Shown one piece after another: positions 8,335 to 17,583 of a DNA stretch of 43,530 nucleotides. The notes beneath the pieces are model-generated. The model was not told the origin of the DNA. It saw only the letters and a program-made list of their open reading frames with translations, and did no database searches. The stretch comes from Bacillota bacterium (GTDB lineage: Bacteria > Bacillota_I > Bacilli_A > RF39 > UBA660): assembly GCA_015059375.1 (NCBI GenBank), contig SVAN01000008.1, positions 1-43,530 on the forward strand. Direction: 5' to 3'. Made by a program: the position numbers and the translations under genes. Each line of letters begins with the position of its first letter. Positions within the stretch are counted from its first letter, which is position 1.

Positions 8335-9762
8335 TTATTTATCTATCTTTTGATGTAACAATTCTTTCGTAATAACTGGATTTGCTTTGCCCTTAGTGGC
8401 TTTCATTACTTGACCGACAAAGAAATCAAAAACATTAGTTCTACCGTTTTGATATTCCACAATTTGCGACTCATTATTCGCAAGAATATTATCAATAATA
8501 TCTTCGATAATTTTTACATCAGTGATTTGACTGTTTTCCTTAGAAATAAATTCTTTTGGTTCTTTTCTTTCTTCTAAAGATTTAAAAAATATTTCCTTAG
8601 CTTGCTTCGAAGAAATCGTATTATCATTTAATTTATCAATGATTTGTTTTAATAAATTTGGTCTGAGATAAAAATCATCTAAAGACATTTCTTCTTTATT
8701 GATGTATGCAACGATTAAACCATTTAACCAGTTACTAGCAATTTTAGCATCTATTCCTAAATTAATACAAGCTTCAAAATAATCTGCGTTTTTAATATCC
8801 TTAACTATGATATTAGCATCGACTTCATCAAGGCCATATTTATTTATATAAAGCATTTTTCTTTCAAGAGCTAGCATTGGAATTTGTTTTTTGATGCTCT
8901 TTACATATTCATCATCTATTTTAATCGGAGGAATATTTGGTTCAACAAAATATTTATAATCAATCGCATCAACTTTACTACGCATATGAATTGTGGTTCC
9001 TGTTTCTTCATCAAAACGTCTTGTTTCTTGAATTAATTCATCTGTTTTTCCTTGTAAATACAATTCCCATTGTCTTTTTTCTTCATATAAAATTGTATCA
9101 CGTACATTTCCTAAAGAATTAACATTTTTTACCTCCACTTTCGGAGTTATAAAATTTCCATTTTCATCTTGCAAACTAACGTTAACATCGCATCGAATTT
9201 GGCCTTTTTTGGTATCAGCATCTGATATATCTGTATACTGATAAATTCTACACATTGTATCTAAAAAGGCTACCGCTTCCTCCGCAGAATGCATACATGG
9301 ATCAGTTACACATTCTAAAAGGGGAACTCCTGCACGATTGTAATCAATTAAACTGATACTATCTAAATGATCAAGCGCTGCAGAATCTTCTTCTAAATGA
9401 ATATCTTGAATGCTAATCGGAATAATTTTACCCTGACATTCAATATCAATGCTTCCCTTAGTTCCAATTGGCATGGTTGCTTGCGTTATTTGATAACCTT
9501 TTGGAAGGTCGGGATAGTAATAGTTTTTACGATCAAACATTAGGTATTGTGGTACTTCGCACCCTAAAATCAAAGAAGCCATAATTGCTTTTCTAACACA
9601 CTCTTCATTAACATTGGGAAGAATACCTGGAAGTCCTAAGCAAATCTCATTAACATTGGCGTTAGCAACTTTATTGTAAATGTTTGAGGCCGGACTAAAA
9701 ACTTTTGAGTTACTTTTCATTTCGCAGTGCATTTCTAGTCCTACAACTAATTTGTAGTTCAT
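8335..9762 (-). CDS. gatB: Asp/Glu-tRNA amidotransferase subunit B
   Basis: GatB is the kinase-like subunit of GatCAB. It binds misacylated Glu-tRNA(Gln) or Asp-tRNA(Asn), phosphorylates the side-chain carboxylate and accepts ammonia from GatA. The 475-residue protein opens with the family's GLEMHCEM segment. It contains LPKGYQITQ near 90-98, DIHLEEDSA near 120, IDYNRAGVPLLE near 140-151 and the GQIRCDVN block. The C-terminal YqeY-like tail ends the protein. Length is typical. It is the last gene of the operon: gatA ends where it starts (1-bp overlap) and a terminator follows. Confidence 0.97.
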   Translation of the reverse strand: MNYKLVVGLEMHCEMKSNSKVFSPASNIYNKVANANVNEICLGLPGILPNVNEECVRKAIMASLILGCEVPQYLMFDRKNYYYPDLPKGYQITQATMPIGTKGSIDIECQGKIIPISIQDIHLEEDSAALDHLDSISLIDYNRAGVPLLECVTDPCMHSAEEAVAFLDTMCRIYQYTDISDADTKKGQIRCDVNVSLQDENGNFITPKVEVKNVNSLGNVRDTILYEEKRQWELYLQGKTDELIQETRRFDEETGTTIHMRSKVDAIDYKYFVEPNIPPIKIDDEYVKSIKKQIPMLALERKMLYINKYGLDEVDANIIVKDIKNADYFEACINLGIDAKIASNWLNGLIVAYINKEEMSLDDFYLRPNLLKQIIDKLNDNTISSKQAKEIFFKSLEERKEPKEFISKENSQITDVKIIEDIIDNILANNESQIVEYQNGRTNVFDFFVGQVMKATKGKANPVITKELLHQKIDK

Positions 9763-11225
9763 TATTTAACCTCCTTTACAATTTGATTTTTATATCCAAG
9801 ACTATTTTCAATTGCATAAGCAATATTTAAAATGTTAGCATCATCTTTAAAGGCTCCGGTAATATTAATACCCGTAGGCATTTCATGAATAAATCCGTTT
9901 GGAATTGTAATTGATGGATAACCACCAAAGTTGCCAATCGCTAAATGATTTTCCATAATAACATCATAGGCATTACCTCGGATAATTTTATCTGTACATT
10001 TTTCTTGTAATGGAGCACACGATGCTGAACAAGGAAGAATCAATCCATCGTATTTATTAAATAGTTCATTCATTTTGTCACAAATAAGTTTGCGAACTCT
10101 TTTAGCGTTTAAAAAATATTTTTCTTGATTTTCTTTTTGTAATACAAAACTTCCTATAATAAATCTTCTTTTAATAAGTGAGGAAAAACCATTTGTTCGA
10201 TGATCTTTCATCATCTCCATAACGCTAGCGCCTTTACCTCTTGGGCCAAAAATAATTCCAGTTAAATTAGAATCATTACTAGTAGCCTCAGCACAAGAAA
10301 TACAATCATAAATTGGTTTAATAGCGTTTAATAAATTAAAATCAATTGATTCCTCACAAACTTCGATTCCTAAATCTTGAACTTTTTTTAATGTATCATT
10401 AAAATCCTTTAAAATGGTTTTTGCATCTTCATTATCATAATTATCTGGATTACAAATCTCTTTAATATAAAATAGTTTTTTACCCTTAACATTCCCATTT
10501 ATGGATGCTGTTAGACTAACATCATCCATATCGCGAATAGATGTCATATCTTTTTCGTCTGCACCCTTCATCGCATCAATAACTATTGCGCTATCTTTAA
10601 CATTGCGGGAAAAAACGCCAATATGATCAAGAGACGATGCAAAAGCAAATAATCCATATCTTGATACTAAACCATATGATGGTTTATATCCCACGACGCC
10701 GCAATAAGCCGCAGGTTTTCTAATAGAATCTCCTGTATCCGAACCAATTGCATAAGGAACAATTCCTAAAGCAACTGCAGCAGCACTTCCCGCAGATGAT
10801 CCTCCAGTTATTCTTTTTGTATCCCAAGGATTATTTACAACCCCGGTATTACATGTCATACCGCTACCACCCATTGCTAGTTCATCAAGATTAGTTTTAC
10901 CAATCATTATGGCACCATGTTTTTTTAAATTCTTATAACAGGTCGCATCGTAAACAGGAACATAATCTTTTAGAGTATTGGAACATGAAGTAGTTTTCAC
11001 TCCTTTAGTGGAAATATTGTCTTTCATCGCAAAAGGAATGCCTGATAACACATCTTCGGTAATATCAACGGGCTGTGCATCTTCACAAATCAAGTTAAAA
11101 GCATTAATTTTATCATTGTACAGCTTAATTTTATCGATACTATTAGCTATTAAATATTGGCTACTAATCTCACCATTTACAAGCGAATTATGAAGCGATT
11201 CTAAATCGTTATTTAAATAGTCCAT
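9762..11225 (-). CDS. gatA: Asp/Glu-tRNA amidotransferase subunit A (glutaminase)
   Basis: This amidase-signature enzyme hydrolyses Gln and channels ammonia to GatB. The 487-residue protein carries the Ser-cis-Ser-Lys triad: Lys in IPFAMKDNIS (about 68), the cis-Ser in GGSSAGSAAA (near 142) and the nucleophile Ser in GSDTGDSIRKPA (near 166). The usual text of the last motif is TGGSIRQPA. Here the Gly before the nucleophile is Asp and Gln is Lys. I recall the GDS form from Mollicutes-type GatA, so it probably marks lineage rather than loss of function. It overlaps gatB and gatC by single bases, giving tight coupling. Confidence 0.97.
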   Translation of the reverse strand: MDYLNNDLESLHNSLVNGEISSQYLIANSIDKIKLYNDKINAFNLICEDAQPVDITEDVLSGIPFAMKDNISTKGVKTTSCSNTLKDYVPVYDATCYKNLKKHGAIMIGKTNLDELAMGGSGMTCNTGVVNNPWDTKRITGGSSAGSAAAVALGIVPYAIGSDTGDSIRKPAAYCGVVGYKPSYGLVSRYGLFAFASSLDHIGVFSRNVKDSAIVIDAMKGADEKDMTSIRDMDDVSLTASINGNVKGKKLFYIKEICNPDNYDNEDAKTILKDFNDTLKKVQDLGIEVCEESIDFNLLNAIKPIYDCISCAEATSNDSNLTGIIFGPRGKGASVMEMMKDHRTNGFSSLIKRRFIIGSFVLQKENQEKYFLNAKRVRKLICDKMNELFNKYDGLILPCSASCAPLQEKCTDKIIRGNAYDVIMENHLAIGNFGGYPSITIPNGFIHEMPTGINITGAFKDDANILNIAYAIENSLGYKNQIVKEVK

Positions 11226-11521
11226 TATCCCACCACCTTTGGTACTTCTACTACTCTTTCAATACTTTGGTCACAATTAGCCAAAACATCTTCAATAGGT
11301 AAGGAATTTTGCGCTTCGTCTTTTCTTAATGAAGTAAGTGAAAATTCACAAGGAAAATGTTGCATTTCAATATTTTCAATCCCTGGAATATTACTAATGA
11401 TTTCCATTCTTTCTCTGATAACATCAAATTCCTCTAAAAGAGTATCACATTCTTCATCAGAAAGACCAATTAAAAGCTTTTCTGCATAATCATTAATCAT
11501 TTCTTTTGTAAAATTATTCAT
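11225..11521 (-). CDS. gatC: Asp/Glu-tRNA amidotransferase subunit C
   Basis: Small stabilising subunit that wraps the GatA-GatB interface. About 98 residues. I use the ATG preceded by AGGTGG rather than the GTG three codons upstream. It has the family's N-terminal helix, followed by a central PGIENIEMQHFPCEFSL stretch where typical members read VxPMxHP. This is more divergent than usual, but size and position between aspS and gatA settle the call. Its start overlaps the aspS stop by 8 bp. Confidence 0.9.
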   Translation of the reverse strand: MNNFTKEMINDYAEKLLIGLSDEECDTLLEEFDVIRERMEIISNIPGIENIEMQHFPCEFSLTSLRKDEAQNSLPIEDVLANCDQSIERVVEVPKVVG

Positions 11522-13265
11522 TTTTACCACCTATTTTTATTCCCAATTCATTTAATTGATATTCATCAACTATATTTGGCGCTTCACTCATTAAATCGCT
11601 ACTTGATGCGGTCTTAGGGAAAGCAATTACATCTCGTATATTATCTGTTTTGGCAAGTAACATTGTTAAACGATCTAAACCTAATGCAAAGCCACCATGC
11701 GGAGGTGTTCCGTATTTTAAAGCATCAACAAAGAAACCAAATTTATTATTAATATCTTCCTTTGTTAATTCTAATGCCTCAAACATTTTTTCTTGAACTT
11801 CACCATTATGAATTCGAATACTTCCTCCACCAGCTTCATATCCGTTTATTACAATATCATAGGCTTTTGAATAACAATTTGCTTTATCATTAAGTAATTT
11901 ATCAATATCTTCATCTTTTGGAGCAGTAAACGGATGATGACAAGCCATAAATCGACTTTCTTCCTCACTCCACTCAAAAGACGGAAAATCAGTAACCCAT
12001 AGTAACTTATAATCGTTTTCATCAATCAAATTATTGTCAGACGCAACTTTACATCTTAAAGCTCCTAAAGCTGTTTTAACGATTTTTTGATTACCACTTA
12101 TAATGAATACAATATCATTTTCATTAATATTTAACTCATTTTTAATATCCGTTATTTCTTTCTCGCTTAAAGATTTAACTAAACTCCCGGTAACTTCAGC
12201 GTTATATTTAATGTAAGCTAACCCTGATGCTTTATATTTTTTGACATATTCGGTTAATTTATCAATTTCTTTGCGAGAATATTTATCCGCTAAATTTTTA
12301 GCCACTACCGCATTAACTATTCCATTATTACTAATTGTATTTTTTAAAAATTCACACTCAGTATTTGCCAAAATATTAGTTATATTTTGAATTACCATAT
12401 CAAATCTTAAATCCGGTTTATCGCTACCATAAAACTCAATTGCATCATTATATTTCATTCTTAAAAGTGGTAGTTTAATATCAATACCTTTCACTTCTTT
12501 AAAAACATTAGCAACTAAATTCTCTCCTAAAGTAATAACATCTTCTTCATCAATAAAACTCATTTCTACATCAACTTGCGTAAATTCCGGTTGGCGGTCA
12601 GCTCTTAAATCTTCGTCTCGAAAACATTTAGCAATTTGAAAATATCTTTCAACACCACCGACCATTAATAGTTGCTTATAGATTTGCGGCGATTGAGGCA
12701 ATGCAAAAAAGCGACCATTAAAAATCCGGGAAGGAACCAAATAATCTCGGGCACCTTCTGGTGTGCTTTTACATAAAATTGGGGTTTCAATCTCTAGGAA
12801 ATTTAAACTATCTAAATACTTTCTGATTGCCATGGTAATTTTATGTCTTAATACTAGTTTACTACTAATATCTGGACGGCGAATATCTAAATAACGATAT
12901 TTTAATCTTGTTTCCTCACTAGCGTTAACATCTTCAGTTATTTGAAATGGAACTTCAAGGGAAGTGTTAAGAACTTTTAAATCTTCAACAATTATTTCAA
13001 TTTTTCCTGTGGCTAGTTTTTCATTAGCAGTTACTCTTTGCGCCACTTTTCCTGTTACTTCTATTACATATTCACTTTTTAAAGTTTGTGACAAATTATA
13101 ATATTTATTTTCTGGACTAACTATTAATTGAATTATTCCACTTCGATCGCGCAAATCAATAAAATTTAGACCACCTAAGTTTCTAACTCTACTTACCCAT
13201 CCAGATAAAGTAACAATCTTATCTATATAATTTTCATTAATTTCATTATTAAATAATGTTTTCAT
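11514..13265 (-). CDS. aspS: Aspartyl-tRNA synthetase, bacterial type
   Basis: Class IIb synthetase that charges tRNA(Asp). The 583-residue protein has the N-terminal OB-fold anticodon domain (about 1-110), then the class II core with motif 2 CFRDEDLRADRQPEFTQ near 210-230. A GAD insert, typical of bacterial AspRS, lies at about 280-400, with the rest of the core after it. Motif 3 GFALGLDRLTML is near the C-terminus. Whether it also charges tRNA(Asn) cannot be read from sequence by eye. Because asnS is also present, direct Asn-tRNA formation is available, so GatCAB is probably needed mainly for Gln-tRNA(Gln). No glnS is in the window. Confidence 0.97.
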   Translation of the reverse strand: MKTLFNNEINENYIDKIVTLSGWVSRVRNLGGLNFIDLRDRSGIIQLIVSPENKYYNLSQTLKSEYVIEVTGKVAQRVTANEKLATGKIEIIVEDLKVLNTSLEVPFQITEDVNASEETRLKYRYLDIRRPDISSKLVLRHKITMAIRKYLDSLNFLEIETPILCKSTPEGARDYLVPSRIFNGRFFALPQSPQIYKQLLMVGGVERYFQIAKCFRDEDLRADRQPEFTQVDVEMSFIDEEDVITLGENLVANVFKEVKGIDIKLPLLRMKYNDAIEFYGSDKPDLRFDMVIQNITNILANTECEFLKNTISNNGIVNAVVAKNLADKYSRKEIDKLTEYVKKYKASGLAYIKYNAEVTGSLVKSLSEKEITDIKNELNINENDIVFIISGNQKIVKTALGALRCKVASDNNLIDENDYKLLWVTDFPSFEWSEEESRFMACHHPFTAPKDEDIDKLLNDKANCYSKAYDIVINGYEAGGGSIRIHNGEVQEKMFEALELTKEDINNKFGFFVDALKYGTPPHGGFALGLDRLTMLLAKTDNIRDVIAFPKTASSSDLMSEAPNIVDEYQLNELGIKIGGKNE

Positions 13266-13278
13266 TCAATATCCTTTC

Positions 13279-14643
13279 TTAGAATTCACAGTTTTTTGGA
13301 GTTCTTGGATATGGTATTACATCGCGAATATTATCAACACCTGTAATATAAATTAACAATCTTTCAAATCCCATTCCAAAGCCTGAGTGAACACAGCCAC
13401 CATATTTTCTTAAATTTAAGTACCATTCAAGTCCTTCGGTTTCCATATTCATTTCTTTCATTCGTGAAACAAGTTTTTCATAGTTTTCTTCCCGTTGACT
13501 TCCTCCCATCAGTTCACCTGCGCCTGGAACTTCAAGGTCAACAGCAGCCACGGTTTTTCCATCATCATTTTGTTTCATATAAAATGCTTTAATATCTTTT
13601 GGCCAGTTATAAATAAATACTGGTCCGTCAAAATATTCAGTAATATATTTTTCGTGTTCTTTGGCAATATCTTCACCATATTCAGGTGTGAATTCAAATT
13701 TTTCATTACTTTCTTTAAGAATTTTAATACATTCTTCATGCGTAATTCGTGTAAATTCAGAATTAACTAATTTATTTAATTTTGAAATAAGTCCCTTTTC
13801 AACAAAGCTATCTAAAAATTGCATTTCACTAGTACAATTTTCTAGAACATAAGAAATAACGTATTTTAGCATTTTTTCCATTATTTCCATGTCTCCGTTA
13901 AGATCTGTAAAAGCCATTTCTGGTTCAATCATCCAGAATTCTGACGCATGAGTTTTGGTATTAGAATTTTCGGCTCTAAATGTTGGCCCAAAAGTATAAA
14001 CCTTTTTATAGTTCATCGCAAATGGTTCAACTTGCAATTGGCCAGAAACTGTGAGCGATGCTAATTTACCGAAAAAGTCTTTACTATAATCTGGTTTGCC
14101 ATTAACTCTTTCTAAATCAAGTGTTGTTACTTGGAACATCTCACCAGCTCCTTCACAATCACTTGATGTAATAATTGGGGTATGTACATAGACAAAATTA
14201 TTTTCATTAAAGAATTTATGAATAGCATATGCCGCTACGCTTCTTACTCTAAATACTGCTGTAAAAAGATTAGTTCTTGGTCGAAGATAAGCTTGCTCTC
14301 TTAAAAATTCTCTAGTATGTCTTTTGGGTTGAATTGGATAGTCTTCAGGACAAGCCCCTAAAAGAGTAATTTTTTGTGCTTTAATTTCATAATCTTCCTT
14401 ACCTTGTGATTTAACAAGTAAGCCTTTGACATTCAATGAGCAACCTACTAAATAATGGGACACTTCCTCAAAATTAACTAGGTTATTATCATAAACAATT
14501 TGAATCCCATTTTGAGTAGTTCCATCATTAAACGCTATAAAACCGAACTCTTTTTGGGGGCGATGATTTCTAATCCATCCGTTTAATTCAATCTCAGTAT
14601 CGAGATAATTATCTACATTTTTTAATATATCTTTTAAATCCAT
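13279..14643 (-). CDS. asnS: Asparaginyl-tRNA synthetase
   Basis: Class IIb synthetase that charges tRNA(Asn), 454 residues. The N-terminal OB-fold includes GWIRNHRPQKEFGFI. Next come HTREFLREQAYLRPRTN, the active-site HTPIITSSDCEGAGEMFQV, motif 2 FRAENSNTKTHASEFWM, and motif 3 SGFGMGFERLLIYITGV, ending IRDVIPYPRTPKNCEF. This is the normal AsnRS layout and length. It overlaps hisS by one base and is followed by aspS 13 bp later. Three synthetases plus gatCAB in one transcript make a unit for Asn, Asp, Gln and His decoding. Confidence 0.97.
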   Translation of the reverse strand: MDLKDILKNVDNYLDTEIELNGWIRNHRPQKEFGFIAFNDGTTQNGIQIVYDNNLVNFEEVSHYLVGCSLNVKGLLVKSQGKEDYEIKAQKITLLGACPEDYPIQPKRHTREFLREQAYLRPRTNLFTAVFRVRSVAAYAIHKFFNENNFVYVHTPIITSSDCEGAGEMFQVTTLDLERVNGKPDYSKDFFGKLASLTVSGQLQVEPFAMNYKKVYTFGPTFRAENSNTKTHASEFWMIEPEMAFTDLNGDMEIMEKMLKYVISYVLENCTSEMQFLDSFVEKGLISKLNKLVNSEFTRITHEECIKILKESNEKFEFTPEYGEDIAKEHEKYITEYFDGPVFIYNWPKDIKAFYMKQNDDGKTVAAVDLEVPGAGELMGGSQREENYEKLVSRMKEMNMETEGLEWYLNLRKYGGCVHSGFGMGFERLLIYITGVDNIRDVIPYPRTPKNCEF

Positions 14644-15881
14644 TATAACACTCCTAATATATAATCTATTATTTCATCTTCCGGAACTTTAACTTCCTCT
14701 TTTGTTAAATTATCTTTAACATTAATTAGCCCTTTGGCTAAATCATCACTGTTTAAAATAACAAGGTGTTTGGCTCCGTGTCGATCAGCATCCTTAAATT
14801 GACTTTTTAAACCTCTATCTAAGAAGTTTGTTTCGCTTGTGATTCCGTTTAATCTTAAATCCTGTAATAAGATATTGGCTTTTAATTTTTCTTCTTCATT
14901 AACCGCCATTACATAAACGTCAATAGTGTTAGTTTCATTATAATCCTCTTTTAAAAGATTAATAATTCTTTCCACCCCACAAGCAAAGCCAACGCAAGGA
15001 GTCTGCGGGCCATCTAATTCTTTAACTAAATGATTGTATCGACCGCCTCCACCTAAAGCTAAACTATCATTATAAGATAACTCATATACCATATAATCAT
15101 AATAGTCTAATCCTCGCACTAAACTGGAATCTATTTCATAATTAATATCAAGATAATCCAAATATTCTAAGACTTTCTTAAAACGAGACTTACTTTCTTC
15201 ACTCTGATAATCTAAAATATTCGGAGCACTTTTTAAAATATCTTTATCACCATCAATTTTACAATCTAATATCCGAAGGGGATTAATTAAAATTCTTTTT
15301 TGGCAATCTTCACACAACTCACTTAAGTGTGGTTTTAAATATTCAACTAAAGCAGTTTTATAATTATCCCGATCATCTTTGCTTCCTAAATTATTAATCT
15401 TGACATTTACATCAAGACCTAATTCTTTCAAAATGTTTACAGATAATGAAATTACTTCGGCATCGATTAAAGGATCGTCACTTCCAAGTGTTTCAACCCC
15501 AAATTGCGTGAACTCCCGATTTCTTCCAAGACCAGGTCTTTCATATCGATACATTGTTCCAAAATAATACTCTTTAACAGGACTAATTAATCCACCATAC
15601 AATTTGTCTTCAATATAATTTCGAACAATTCCAGCGGTTCCTTCAGGTCTTAAAGTCATAGTTCTTCCGGAACGATCAATAAAATCATAAGTTTCCTTTT
15701 GAACAATATCACTACTTTCTCCAACTCCTCTTTTAAATAATTCAGCATTTTCAAAAAGCGGAGTCCGAACATATTTATAATTGTAGACGTTCATATACGC
15801 ATGAACAACTTGTTCGATTTTTTTGTAAATTTGAGCATCTTGCCCAGTTACATCATAACAGCCTTTTGGTTTAGTAATCAT
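14643..15881 (-). CDS. hisS: Histidyl-tRNA synthetase
   Basis: Class IIa synthetase that charges tRNA(His), 412 residues, normal length. Motif 2 is YRYERPGLGRNREFTQFG (near 110-127). The HisA-type LVRGLDYYD segment is near 258-266, the ALGGGGRYN motif is near 277-285, and the C-terminal anticodon-binding domain covers about 320-412. A GAGGAGG ribosome site precedes the ATG, directly downstream of the T-box terminator. It is the first gene of the operon, so attenuation in its leader sets expression of all six genes. Confidence 0.97.
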   Translation of the reverse strand: MITKPKGCYDVTGQDAQIYKKIEQVVHAYMNVYNYKYVRTPLFENAELFKRGVGESSDIVQKETYDFIDRSGRTMTLRPEGTAGIVRNYIEDKLYGGLISPVKEYYFGTMYRYERPGLGRNREFTQFGVETLGSDDPLIDAEVISLSVNILKELGLDVNVKINNLGSKDDRDNYKTALVEYLKPHLSELCEDCQKRILINPLRILDCKIDGDKDILKSAPNILDYQSEESKSRFKKVLEYLDYLDINYEIDSSLVRGLDYYDYMVYELSYNDSLALGGGGRYNHLVKELDGPQTPCVGFACGVERIINLLKEDYNETNTIDVYVMAVNEEEKLKANILLQDLRLNGITSETNFLDRGLKSQFKDADRHGAKHLVILNSDDLAKGLINVKDNLTKEEVKVPEDEIIDYILGVL

Positions 15882-15889
15882 TTTTCCTC

Positions 15890-16032
15890 CTCTAAATAAA
15901 AAAACCTAGAAATCATAAGGGCGACAGAAATACTCTACCACGGTACCACCTTATTTCTAGGTCTTTATTCTTTATCGCTATCCTAAAGCGTTTCTATGTT
16001 ATTGGAAGTCGTCACTTTCCCATAGAAAATCT
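15890..16032 (-). promoter_or_regulatory. Short T-box leader controlling the hisS-gatB operon
   Basis: T-box leaders sense uncharged tRNA and then form an antiterminator. The conserved core AAGGTGGTACCGTGG is at 15938-15952 (minus). A long terminator stem (CCTAGAAAT with ATTTCTAGG and inner pairs) ends in seven T just before the hisS ribosome site. Upstream are a CGCT/AGCG hairpin (15976-15990) and an abbreviated Stem I (TTTCTATG with CATAGAAA, 15991-16028) holding an inner GGAA/TTCC helix. The whole leader is about 140 nt because the promoter lies right before it. The 3' internal loop of Stem I reads AATAAC, which contains two Asn codons; GAC (Asp) occurs in the apical region. The T in TGGT can pair with A73 or G73 of a tRNA but not with the C73 of tRNA(His). 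The tRNA assignment is tentative. Confidence 0.92.
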
Positions 16033-16038
16033 ATTTAT

Positions 16039-16067
16039 ATTTTAGTATATTTCCTAAACTTAGTCAA
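16039..16067 (-). promoter_or_regulatory. Promoter of the T-box/hisS operon
   Basis: Minus-strand -35 TTGACT (16062-16067), 17-bp spacer and -10 TAAAAT (16039-16044). Transcription is predicted to start near 16032. The remaining 16068-16184 shows no gene, RNA or other element that I can support. Confidence 0.82.
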
Positions 16068-16184
16068 TATCCATAAAGCCGTTTATATGCCTAATTTCTT
16101 CAGAATCTAGATGTCATAGCTATTACCTACTACTTCCCCAAATTCCTTTTTCCTGCAACTTTTTTTAACAAACTTTCTATTTGC

Positions 16185-16210
16185 GAAAAAACGACCAATT
16201 ACTTGGTCGT
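16185..16210 (-). terminator. Terminator of the polA-murL-murD-fpg operon
   Basis: Perfect 8-bp stem ACGACCAA/TTGGTCGT with a 4-base loop and a T-run. The loop contains the stop codon of the small membrane protein gene, so the last codons form the 5' arm. Confidence 0.92.
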
Positions 16211-16762
16211 TACAATTTTCAAATTACTATTTAAATTAGTACCTGCTAGATGATTTTGATCATAAGAATTAGCATAAAACCGAAAGACTATTTTGTAAAC
16301 GATTGGTTCTTCCGAAGATTCTAATTTATCATTTAACAAGATTATTTCGCTTCCAGATGTATACGAAGGAATCTCTTTTTCATTTAATATTATCTCATTA
16401 TCTTTAATTACTTCATAGGTATATTCTTTTTCCGAAATACCATCAACACCACTAGTTTTAGTATAAGAACTATATGTATCCATAACAATTGCAAAATGAT
16501 AATCTGCTTCAAGAGAACTTACATAAGTTGCATTTAAAATAACTATTGCACTTGCAATCTCCTTATCCCTTTTTGTAAGCATATCTAAGGTATTAATTTG
16601 CATCGAAGGACTATTGTTTTCAAATGTTAAAATAGCAATATTAGTTTTATTTTCTACCTCATCAATTCGAGTATTAAGTTTTAAATAACATACAAATGCA
16701 CTAATTAAAAAAACAGTTACTGAAAACAGCGATAAATACACCGAATACTTTTCATCTGTCAT
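16199..16762 (-). CDS. Small membrane-anchored protein of unknown function
   Basis: Not recognised. I start it at the ATG that overlaps the fpg stop as ATGA, giving about 187 residues; an in-frame start 15 nt upstream is less likely. Residues 7-30 form one hydrophobic anchor near the N-terminus, followed by an extracytoplasmic region of mostly beta-type, Ser/Thr-rich sequence with no Cys. The overlap points to translational coupling with fpg, and the operon terminator lies at its end. No function can be given; a cell-envelope protein is the most that the sequence supports. Confidence 0.75.
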   Translation of the reverse strand: MTDEKYSVYLSLFSVTVFLISAFVCYLKLNTRIDEVENKTNIAILTFENNSPSMQINTLDMLTKRDKEIASAIVILNATYVSSLEADYHFAIVMDTYSSYTKTSGVDGISEKEYTYEVIKDNEIILNEKEIPSYTSGSEIILLNDKLESSEEPIVYKIVFRFYANSYDQNHLAGTNLNSNLKIVTTK

Positions 16763-17568
16763 TTGTGCCTCTGACAATTAGGGCAATAATATGTCGATCT
16801 TCCCCCAACTTTATCACGAAGAATCATACTACCACATTCACATTTATCTCCAGCTTTGGTATGCACTTTTAGAAATTTTTGATACTCTCCTTCAACATTC
16901 AGGGAAGATGTATAACTACGAATTGTGGTGCCTTTATATTTAATGGCTTCATTTAATATTCTTTTCGATTCATTAAGTATCTTTTCAGCATCACTAAGTG
17001 TAATGTTATCGCCTTTTTCATACGGATTAAGATTCGAAGCAAATAGTACTTCATCAACGTAAATATTTCCTAATCCCGCAATGATGCTTTGATCAAGTAA
17101 AAGGCTTTTTAAAGGAGCGTTTTTCTTTTTAAGTTTTTCATATAAATAAATGGGCGTTACATCACCATTAGCATCGGGACCAAGATTAGCAAAATAACTT
17201 TCAAGTTCATTTTTATCTATTAATGCCATCTTGCCAAATTTTCGTGTATCATGGTAACGCAAATCAAAATCTTCGAAAGAAAAAATTATATGTTCGTGCT
17301 TATTGATATCTTCCTTTTTATTTTTTATAAAATATTTACCTTCCATTCGTAAATGTGAAATTAAATACTTATGAGGGGTTTCAAAAATTAAATATTTTCC
17401 TCTTCTTTGAATATCAATAAATTTACTGTCTATTAAACCATTAACAAATTCTTGCTTATCCGTTTCTAAAATTTTTTCATAAAAAATTTTAATATCACAA
17501 ATTCTTTGATTTAAAATTTTCTTTTTTAAAACATCACGGACAGTTTGAACTTCTGCTAATTCTGGCAT
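16759..17568 (-). CDS. mutM: Formamidopyrimidine-DNA glycosylase
   Basis: Fpg/MutM excises oxidised purines such as 8-oxoguanine and nicks the abasic site. The start must be at MPELAEV, because the mature N-terminal Pro is the catalytic nucleophile. The GTG two codons upstream is therefore rejected. About 269 residues, normal length. P2 and E3 are present, E6 is kept, and a Lys in RRGKYLIF fits the conserved beta-hairpin Lys. The H2TH region contains LLDQSIIAGLGNIYVDE (about 155-170). A C-terminal zinc finger has two CxC/CxxC pairs (CECG and CPNC). It lies between murD and a small membrane gene, in the polA operon, so a repair polymerase and a repair glycosylase are co-expressed. Confidence 0.96.
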   Translation of the reverse strand: MPELAEVQTVRDVLKKKILNQRICDIKIFYEKILETDKQEFVNGLIDSKFIDIQRRGKYLIFETPHKYLISHLRMEGKYFIKNKKEDINKHEHIIFSFEDFDLRYHDTRKFGKMALIDKNELESYFANLGPDANGDVTPIYLYEKLKKKNAPLKSLLLDQSIIAGLGNIYVDEVLFASNLNPYEKGDNITLSDAEKILNESKRILNEAIKYKGTTIRSYTSSLNVEGEYQKFLKVHTKAGDKCECGSMILRDKVGGRSTYYCPNCQRHK

Positions 17569-17583
17569 AATCACTCACTTCCT

